In this document: piece by piece, positions 53,532 through 61,400 of the stretch
Position numbering within the stretch: the first letter of the stretch is position 1
Layout of the letters: each line of letters begins with the position of its first letter
The notes under the pieces: generated by a model
Databases searched by the model: none
The model's input: only the letters and a program-made list of their open reading frames with translations
What the model was told of the DNA's origin: nothing
Assembly (NCBI GenBank): GCA_018061965.1
Contig: JAGOTG010000002.1
Span: forward strand, 1 to 64,000
Source: Legionellaceae bacterium
Lineage (GTDB): Bacteria; Pseudomonadota; Gammaproteobacteria; Legionellales; Legionellaceae
Reading direction: 5' to 3'
Length of the DNA: 64,000 nt
Program-made: the position numbers and the translations under genes

Positions 53532-54542
53532 TCACAGATGCGGGCCCCCTTCCCCATCTGTATCATCCGCCTCATCATCGTTCCGTGTACTGAGGTGCGG
53601 CATCGGCTTAACGGATGATTGCGACTCCGTCAGCGATACCTCTCGGTGCGCATTCTGTTCTTTTATTGTTCCGTATGGAAGCTTTTTATTAATCAAAACC
53701 GTACTATCATGCTCCGTAAATGTCGCCACTGGCGACATTCTTTGCTCATGCTCAATTTCTGCCAACACATGATCATTTTTTTGCACCATGAAATACACCT
53801 GCATCCCAGTAGCCCCCGCCGCAACAATGGACAACACCGTTAAAGCAATCGCCGGAATACCTATTGGAGGAAACAACAGAGAGGCAAGTCCAAGCAAAGC
53901 AATCCCGAATACCAATACATACAAACCATAAGATTGGCGATTCATAAATTTAAATTCATCTTTTTCAGGATGGTTTTCAGGTAAAAATAGGTCTATATTT
54001 TCATATTGTTGTTGCAAAGCGTTGCGTTGTTCATCAGTCAATTCCCGCGCATCAGGCGATGACTCCTCCAACCAATAATCAGGGCTTTTACGCGCAACAT
54101 CCATAGCAGCACTGGCAGCCACAACCGCGGTATAAACCAGCAGACCCACGCCTGCAAGCGGAAAAAAGAGCCCCCCTGCCAGCAATGGCAGGACCAATAA
54201 AGCCAGATTTGCACCGGCCCAATTTTCTTCAGCCCAAAATCCTAAAAACCCTTTTGATACGCTGATTAAATAACGGTTACGTCGTTGATGTAAATCACTA
54301 AGAAGATCTTGTAGCTGGATAAACGTTGGATTTTTAGAATCTAAATTCTGCGATAGCAGCAATTTTATTTTTTGGTACGCAAGATCCGACAGATCCTTGT
54401 TTTCAGCATATAACAATTTGAGCAACTCAGGTTCAATGGCATCATACACTTCTATGGTATGATTTTGTGGCTTCATAGCATGCAATGTATCACGAAAACG
54501 TAAAGCCAATGTCAGCTCCTCTTGCATAGTGATCGTACTCAT
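53532..54542 (-). CDS. Four-segment membrane protein of unknown function
   Basis: The 336-residue protein is not recognised. A helical N-terminus (residues 1-110) is followed by two hydrophobic pairs (ALLVLPLLAGGLFFPLAGVGLLVY and VLVFGIALLGLASLLFPPIGI with IALTVLSIVAAGATGMQVYF), then a polar tail rich in Glu/Ser/Asp. GGAAAA precedes the ATG. It lies 12 bp after phaC2 and is probably on the same message; whether it is linked to PHA granules is unknown. Confidence 0.65.
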   Translation of the reverse strand: MSTITMQEELTLALRFRDTLHAMKPQNHTIEVYDAIEPELLKLLYAENKDLSDLAYQKIKLLLSQNLDSKNPTFIQLQDLLSDLHQRRNRYLISVSKGFLGFWAEENWAGANLALLVLPLLAGGLFFPLAGVGLLVYTAVVAASAAMDVARKSPDYWLEESSPDARELTDEQRNALQQQYENIDLFLPENHPEKDEFKFMNRQSYGLYVLVFGIALLGLASLLFPPIGIPAIALTVLSIVAAGATGMQVYFMVQKNDHVLAEIEHEQRMSPVATFTEHDSTVLINKKLPYGTIKEQNAHREVSLTESQSSVKPMPHLSTRNDDEADDTDGEGGPHL

Positions 54543-54554
54543 ATTTTCCTATCC

Positions 54555-56312
54555 TTAGGTTTTACCGTGCACATAAATTCCGGGCGCATCCCGCAGAACG
54601 GGCATCTGAAGATTGGCAAATAAAGGAGCAGCTAAAACACTTGAACCCGTATACTCTTTTAACCATAATAGCCACTCTGGCCACCAAGAGCCGGCATGCT
54701 GCTTTGCAGTTTTTATCCAATCGTCTGCCTGTTGCGGATAATCGTGATTAGTATAATACCCGTATTTATTGCTACTAGGAGCATTCACAATCCCCGCAAT
54801 ATGCCCCGATCCGCCTAATACAAACTTCTTGGGCCCACTCAGCAACCCAAATCCCTGATACGTACTTTGCCAAACTGCAATATGGTCTTTTTGAGTGGAA
54901 AGAAAAAAAGTGGGGACATCAATTTGCGTGACATCTAAGGGCACTTCATTGATCTGGACTTTACCCGGCTTGACCAAATCATTGGCCAAATACATCATTC
55001 GCAAATACTCAGAATGCATTTTAGCCGGCATATTGGTCGTATCCATATTCCAAAATAACAAATCAAAAGCCAGCGGGGATTGTCCAAATAAATACCGTTG
55101 CACAAACACTCGCCAAATCAAATCGCCTGGTCGTAGCGCATTGAACGCAGCAGCCATCATTTCCCCTTCTAAATAACCTTGCTGTTGCATACGAGTTTCT
55201 AGAGCCTGAATCTGTTGCTCATGGATAAATACCCCCAGTTCCCCTGGTTCACTGAAATCAATGAGCGAAGCCAAAAACGTGGCTGAAGCGATAGCGTCAA
55301 TCTTTTGCGCTTTGTAATACGCTAGCAGTATCGATAATAACGTCCCGCCAATACAAAATCCCAATGCTGACACTTGGGGGATTTGCATCGTTTTTTGGAT
55401 AAACTCAATTGCAGCGATAGGCCCCAAATGCAAATAATCACTTAGCCCCCAATCGGCATGAGATTTATTTGGATTGCGCCACGAAATCATAAAGACGACA
55501 ATCCCCTGCTCTACCAACCAGCGAACCAAAGAATTTTCAGGACGTAAATCCAATATATAATATTTGTTGATCCATGGCGGCATCATCAATAACGGAATAG
55601 ATTTCACTTTCTTAGTTTGGGGGGTATATTGAATCAGTTCAATTAATTCATTTTGATAAACGACTTTCCCAGGCGTAACTGCCAAATCTTTCCCCACGAT
55701 AAAAGCATCACCATCTGCCAATGGCATGGTCCATTGAGCGCTGCTCTGAGTCTGAAAATCGCGCAAAAAATTGCGGAGTCCCCGGAGTAAATTCAGACCA
55801 TTATTTTGTACCGTGTCCGTCAATAGCTGTGGGTTGGTTAACAAAAAATTTTCCGGAGACAAAGCATGACAATACTGTTGGAGCAAAAATTGGACTCGTT
55901 TGATGCTGGGTTGGTCTTTAGACGGAAAATGCGCTGCAATCTGGAGTAGATGCTTTTCCAGTAAAAGATAGTGCTGACTAATCAATTGAAAAAAGGGATG
56001 TTGTGTCCATTCTTTTGCTTCAAACCGCCGATCTGACTGAAGTACTGGTAATGAAGTGTTGCCAGACCAGTATTGCAGCTGGGTTTGGAGTAAATCTTGG
56101 GCCTCCTGGCAATAAGCATGATACTGATCATTCGCTAAACTGGGATTTTGAACCAGATAATTACTTAATAAGCACAAATCAGCAAAAGCATGCGGAATTT
56201 TTTCTAACCAGCTCTGTAAATTCTCTGGTTTGTGTTTTGAACGCTGCAATAATCCTGCACTGGTTTCAATAATATCCTGAATCAGCGTTGAAAATTCAAC
56301 GTTTTGGTCCAT
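54555..56312 (-). CDS. phaC: Class I poly(R)-hydroxyalkanoate synthase, copy 2
   Basis: The 585-residue protein has the synthase box GFCIGG with Cys320, an Asp in LSTQKDHIAVW and a His in LGGSGHIAGIV, so the triad is intact. It also has NFLLTNPQLLTDTVQNNGLNLLRG, matching the other synthase. ATG 56312 (MDQNVEFSTLI) is chosen over an upstream frame to 56393 that runs into the palindrome. It is divergent in sequence from copy 1 and so an old duplication or a second acquisition. The phasin gene lies upstream in the same orientation. Confidence 0.95.
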   Translation of the reverse strand: MDQNVEFSTLIQDIIETSAGLLQRSKHKPENLQSWLEKIPHAFADLCLLSNYLVQNPSLANDQYHAYCQEAQDLLQTQLQYWSGNTSLPVLQSDRRFEAKEWTQHPFFQLISQHYLLLEKHLLQIAAHFPSKDQPSIKRVQFLLQQYCHALSPENFLLTNPQLLTDTVQNNGLNLLRGLRNFLRDFQTQSSAQWTMPLADGDAFIVGKDLAVTPGKVVYQNELIELIQYTPQTKKVKSIPLLMMPPWINKYYILDLRPENSLVRWLVEQGIVVFMISWRNPNKSHADWGLSDYLHLGPIAAIEFIQKTMQIPQVSALGFCIGGTLLSILLAYYKAQKIDAIASATFLASLIDFSEPGELGVFIHEQQIQALETRMQQQGYLEGEMMAAAFNALRPGDLIWRVFVQRYLFGQSPLAFDLLFWNMDTTNMPAKMHSEYLRMMYLANDLVKPGKVQINEVPLDVTQIDVPTFFLSTQKDHIAVWQSTYQGFGLLSGPKKFVLGGSGHIAGIVNAPSSNKYGYYTNHDYPQQADDWIKTAKQHAGSWWPEWLLWLKEYTGSSVLAAPLFANLQMPVLRDAPGIYVHGKT

Positions 56313-56362
56313 GTCAGATTTATCTCCATTATTCACATATTTACCAGAAATAAAACAACGAA

Positions 56363-56616
56363 TAGTAGGTTGGGCCTTGACCCCACAAGGCATACCCTAC
56401 GCTGGCAATGTTGGGCCGAGGCCCAACCCTGATGTGTCGTCACCTTTTTTCTGTCATCCCCGCGCAGGCGGGGATCCATCTAATATGTGGTTGCAATGCC
56501 ACAAAAATGAATAGATCCCCGCCTGCGCGGGGATGACAACTTAATAAATAATATGCAGGATACTTAAAATCATTGCATATAAAAAAGGTGACGATACCTC
56601 AGGGCCCAACCTACTA
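56363..56616. repeat. Nested palindromic repeat complex between phasin and phaC2
   Basis: This covers most of the 315-bp gap 56313-56627. Three perfect inverted pairs are nested: 14 bp (56363-56376 with 56603-56616, GTTGGGCC family), 13 bp (56438-56450 with 56581-56593, CGTCACCTTTTTT) and 25 bp (56452-56476 with 56514-56538, the gtcatccccgcgcagg type). A further GTTGGGCC copy lies at 56410-56430. The transcript could fold into one very long cruciform-like hairpin in the phasin-phaC2 gap. Confidence 0.9.
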
Positions 56617-56627
56617 CAGGCCACGCT

Positions 56628-56921
56628 CTATTGTTTTTTTGTATTCGCTTTACATTCTTCCGCAAAAGAGTGCATGGTTTTTTCAATAATTTTCAATGAT
56701 TCTTGCATATATGCAATGGCTCTTTCTCCATTGGCCAAGGCCCATTGCATTTGTTTTTCCATAAGCTCATCTGGTCGAGTAATTTTACCCAGATCTTCCG
56801 GTTTCATGGCTTGAAAATTCTTTAAAGTCTCAGTATTCAAACGCACGAAATCTTGCATAGGTTCTTGAAGGTTCTTCCATGTTTCTGAATATTTTTCATA
56901 TCCATCGCGTTGTTGACTCAT
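56628..56921 (-). CDS. Phasin family protein
   Basis: The 97-residue helical protein fits the phasin family: MSQQRDGYEKYSETWKNLQEPMQDF, LNTETLKNFQAMKPEDLGKI and EKQMQWALANGERAIAYMQES. Phasins coat PHA granules. ATG 56921 is chosen because GGGAGA precedes it; the longer frame to 56951 is less likely. Position upstream of phaC2, across the palindrome complex, supports a PHA role. It is a probable PhaR target by analogy. Confidence 0.87.
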   Translation of the reverse strand: MSQQRDGYEKYSETWKNLQEPMQDFVRLNTETLKNFQAMKPEDLGKITRPDELMEKQMQWALANGERAIAYMQESLKIIEKTMHSFAEECKANTKKQ

Positions 56922-57017
56922 GTTATTCTCCCAATATGTTGCATTGCACAATAAATTATAGGGTCAAAAAAAACAATTTGTCAAATTTATGGATAAGAGT
57001 TTTCAACACTCAATACA

Positions 57018-57052
57018 ATGTGTCATTCCTACGCAAGAGAGAATGACACATT
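57018..57052 (+). terminator. Hairpin followed by T run
   Basis: A 12-bp perfect stem (AATGTGTCATTC with GAATGACACATT) and an 11-base loop lead directly into six T bases on the plus strand. It looks like an intrinsic terminator for plus-strand transcripts, although the flanking genes are both on the minus strand, where it is only a palindrome of the gtcat repeat type. Confidence 0.5.
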
Positions 57053-57074
57053 TTTTAGAATGTGTGAGCGCTTA

Positions 57075-58217
57075 TTAGCGATTACCGAAGTTAAGCGAAG
57101 TAGACGAGGAACCCATCGCATAGCCAGCCCCACCACCGTTGTCATCGGGTTTTGCAAAAAACCGTGCATGCAAGGAAGCGGTTAAGGTCACCGTTGCCGC
57201 GGCAGCTACTGTCACGGCAGTACCAAAGAACAGATTGGCAGCCACTTTGGAAAGGCCTGTCACTACGCCAGACACAGCCAAAGGAAGCACCGCTGAATTC
57301 ACCATGAAAGCGGCTGCGGCCAATACTGCAGTAAGAATGATTGCCAGTAACAGCAATTGCAACCATCCATTCTTAAAGCTCGGGTCGTTATAAATTGAAA
57401 GAAGAAAACCCGGATTTGACACAGAACTAGCAGCGCTTCCACGCGCAATTGGAGCAGTTTGGGCATCGGGGAAAAAATAAATATCCGATTGCGAGATCAT
57501 CGTAAACGTTGCCTGAAGGCAAGCAAAATGCCGTTCGCACTCAGATTCATACGCTCCATCTGTCACCATTCTTAGATTTTGCATATGGGCCTGTAGAATA
57601 TCTGGTGAAATATTGAATCTGTTAGCGTCCCTCTGACATACCCCTAATTCCTGCGCTGCAGAGCGAATATCTGTAAAACTAAAAGGAACAGTCTCTGGCA
57701 ACACACGTATCCAAGCCACACGCAAATTTAGAAGAGATTTGGCTGTAGGCGCCAGCTCGCCGGGATCTCTAATCACGTCATCACGAGTCTGGTAAGAATC
57801 ATTTTGTTGCATAAATTCAATAGTCAAGTCCAATTCTTGTAATATTGGTAGAAATATTAGACCAAACTCTGTGTCTTCTGAACATTCCTCAGAAAAAGAA
57901 TCCGTCAGAGAACTAGTAATAATACTATCATCGTTTATACCTAAGCGGCGCTCTGCGTGTGCCATTACACGGTCAATCAATGAAACCGATGCTTCAGTTT
58001 CTGACAAAGATAGAAACCGTTCTCGATATACATTCAATACCTTTAATTGCTCCTCAGTTTTCTTGAATAAAGGAACAGATTTCACAGAGCTCACAGTCTT
58101 CGCAGAGCCAAAAGTAATAGACTGCTTTGTTTGCTGGAGAAGATATTGGTAGCGCAGATAATCGTCAATCGAATAGTCTTCTGGCTGATAGGCACCACTG
58201 GTAAAAAATTTAGGCAT
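57075..58217 (-). CDS. Membrane protein of unknown function
   Basis: The 380-residue protein is not recognised. The N-terminal 270 residues are soluble and helical (for example YSIDDYLRYQYLLQQTKQSITFGSAK). Two strongly hydrophobic segments follow (LQLLLLAIILTAVLAAAAFMVN and VAANLFFGTAVTVAAAATVTL), with a short Gly/Ser-rich tail. ATG 58217 (MPKFFTSG) is preferred because GGGGA precedes it. The plan (soluble head, late membrane hairpin) recalls the 336-residue neighbour and the kinase-like protein, and is seen in some membrane-targeted effectors. Confidence 0.6.
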   Translation of the reverse strand: MPKFFTSGAYQPEDYSIDDYLRYQYLLQQTKQSITFGSAKTVSSVKSVPLFKKTEEQLKVLNVYRERFLSLSETEASVSLIDRVMAHAERRLGINDDSIITSSLTDSFSEECSEDTEFGLIFLPILQELDLTIEFMQQNDSYQTRDDVIRDPGELAPTAKSLLNLRVAWIRVLPETVPFSFTDIRSAAQELGVCQRDANRFNISPDILQAHMQNLRMVTDGAYESECERHFACLQATFTMISQSDIYFFPDAQTAPIARGSAASSVSNPGFLLSIYNDPSFKNGWLQLLLLAIILTAVLAAAAFMVNSAVLPLAVSGVVTGLSKVAANLFFGTAVTVAAAATVTLTASLHARFFAKPDDNGGGAGYAMGSSSTSLNFGNR

Positions 58218-58407
58218 GATATCCCCGGTATTATTAATGTACACCCTGATAATCAGAATGGCGAAAATTATGCGGAATTATACAATATAAGGCCATATAT
58301 TACCTAACACTTTGATGGCGACCCAATCAAAAATGTGGCTTTTAAACACAACCGATGGATCTCGCTGGCAAGCCGCGAGACGTGGGGTCACAAGGTTGTG
58401 ATCGTTG

Positions 58408-61400
58408 TCACACACCAAAAAGACTCGAAAAAAATCCCGTCACTTGCGCTATCATCGTTCCAGGCTCTTGTATCAACGGTTGCTGTTTTAAAATAGGAAG
58501 CGCATCGTCGCGCACATAAGTCGCTTCGCGGTTCGGTAAAATGTGCTGGGTATAGAAATCCAATTTTTCTTCTGCATCTTTATTCAACCACACACAAGGA
58601 TGACGCGAATCCACCATGGTATTTAACTCGCCCTTGAAATAGCGAATTTGCTCTATCAAACTCTGATAGTTGAGGTCATTTTCAATAGACTCAGGACGGC
58701 GCCCCCCAAGCGGTGAATGACGAGTTGTCGTCAACCACCATTGTCCACTAGGATTTTGGAACCTTATTTCTTGCGCTTCGGCTTGGGTAACGAGACAGGC
58801 CGTCAACCTTTCTTGGTGTTTGACAAAATAAATGAGATGTACTGGCTTAGCATACCCATCCATCCGCACAGGTTGTTGCTCCTGATACACCTGTTCAAAG
58901 TTTGGACTATATAATAAATTTTCTGAAAACTTCGGCCGAACACCCATCCAAGTACTCAGAGGACGTGCCTTTCTTGGATTCCAAGGCATAGGTGGCACAG
59001 ATGATAGATTAATATCGTAATATTCATCTAATTTTTCCAAATCCAACTCAAGCTCTTTTTCTGCTTCCACTTCTTCATCAAATTGCTTATCTCCAATCCG
59101 ATTTAAAATCTTTTCAGGGCAAATATCCCTCGCGGCGGTGATGATGCAGTCCATCTGCGCGGTTAAACTGCGCTCATCAGTGGCGTGGCGCACTACCCTA
59201 GCCAAATCAAGGCACTCTCGCCATTCGCTTAACAAATTGCGTTGATGACTGCGCAAAATAGTTTGCGTAAAATCTTTATGGTACATTGCACCATATTTTG
59301 CATAATGATCTCGGTGTTCAGCTTGATCAAAGAAAAATCGCTCAAATGCCAACATATAGCGATGTTTGAGGTCGATTTTTTCTGGATCGATAGCCAAGAT
59401 TCGTTGCTCTAAATCAAGACGTATGATGTTCTCAAGCTTATCAAAACTAGCCGCTGCATTGTCTTCAAACGCATCTTGTTTTTCTTTGTCTTCAGCCATC
59501 TGTATCAAAGCTGAAACCGATATGTCCTGCAAATCTGGAGGCACAATGAGCTCCAGTGTTTGTTGCTTTTCCAAACCACGCATACGCGTACAGCCTTGTA
59601 AAACACGGTGTAAAGGCGTGTTTTTATCGACCAAAACTTGCGCGTTCGCGGTGGGAGTATGCGTCAAATCCAGTCCGAGGGTACGTTCCTGATCATAATA
59701 AGTAAAACAGTGCTCTAATGAGCAACCCCCTAATTTGCGACAAATTTCATCCCTATCCGTTGTACCCAAAACCACAGGCTTGCCTTGCGCTGCCACGGGT
59801 AATGCGCACAAAATATCATCTTCATTAAAATACAATACATATTTTATGGGGCTACCTTGTTTAGCAAAATACTGAGCCAGCGCCGCTGCTACCTCAATGG
59901 CGTCAAATCCAGCAAAGCGGGCACAAATATCAATAAGCGCATGAGTAGGTTCTGAGGGAGCTAAAGCCTCAATAAATTGCGATAAACCCTGAAATGGCGA
60001 TGCGCGCAATCCCGTTACTTTTTCTTTAAGGACTTCTTGAAGATAACCATCATTTCCCAAAGCGGTGCTTTCGTCGTAGTACACACGCTTAAATGTTCGA
60101 TGATTGCCTGGTGTCCCACTTAAGCCCTGGACAGAACGATATAAATCAACATGATCGTAAGAATCCCCATGCAGCACAGACTGTTCTTGAGGAATACACG
60201 GCAAAACAAAATCTTGCAATATTCGATAAATCAGCGGCGAAGAATGTTTCATCTGATTCAAAACTGCCCGATCTTCTGCGCGATGGATATCCATAGTTTG
60301 CAACGTCAATCCAGAGTCTGCTAACAGAGCATTCACTTCTTGTGCCAATGGCGTGGCATTCATTTGCAGATAGTGCTCTGGATTATCTTTCATCATTTTC
60401 CGAGCCTGAGCTTGCCATTGCTGCATCGATTGACAGAGTAATCGCTCCTCAACGCCTTGTTGGAGCATCCCTTGAATCGTGCAATTGATCGTTTTCAAAA
60501 CATGCCCAAAGCGACTGCGTTCATTCGGAGTATTATTGGCTCGATAAGGAATAGCGATAGCCTGTTCAGCTGCATTTTTTTTATATTGTTTAGAAGGCCC
60601 ATATTTTTCTTTGTATTTCAAAGCAGTTGTTTTCGGTAACAATAGGATTTGTTCTTTATAAAAAGCCAATGCATTGCGTGTCTTGCGATCAAGATCTTGA
60701 ATCTCTGGTGGAATATTTAATAACCGATTGCTCAAATAAGCTTTGGCTACGCGCTGTAAAGCAGGCGTATTCAAGTGCTTGAAGGGACCCGAACGCTCCA
60801 GGAATAAACAGTCAATTAAGTGATTACCATCGTAACGACAAGCAGGATAGCGTTCAAGCAATTCAAATAATTGGATACTATATGAAATGGTATTGGCATC
60901 TACCGGAATTGCTGGACCAAAGGTATAATTAATTTTTTTATTTTGTCGTAAGCCTTCTTGAACCTCATCCAGAATGGCATCACCCGATAATTTCAAAAGT
61001 TTGACTATTTTTTCAGCCCATATGACTTGTTGACGCCATTCAGGCCAATCTTTTTCTTGTTGAGGACGCAAACGCAATAATTCACGGTATTTTAAATGCA
61101 AAGATTGCATCGATTCACCCGCGGTGACCAAATAGTCTTTATTAATGGAAATATGTGTGAAAAATTTATAAATTTGTTTTAACCGCGCTGCAGAACAATC
61201 ACTGTCCCGATTAAACTCAAAAATATGCCCCGTTTGGTTGAATAGGCCCTGTGAGAGCTGATTCATATCAGCGTGTTGGGTTTTTAGTAAAGCGCGTTGG
61301 GCTTCCACCACCACCAAATTGGTGCCATTCGCTTTCTTCTGCGCTAAGATCGGCAAAACGAGTTTAGATTTGCCACCGCCCATAAGAATTTTTTCTACCA

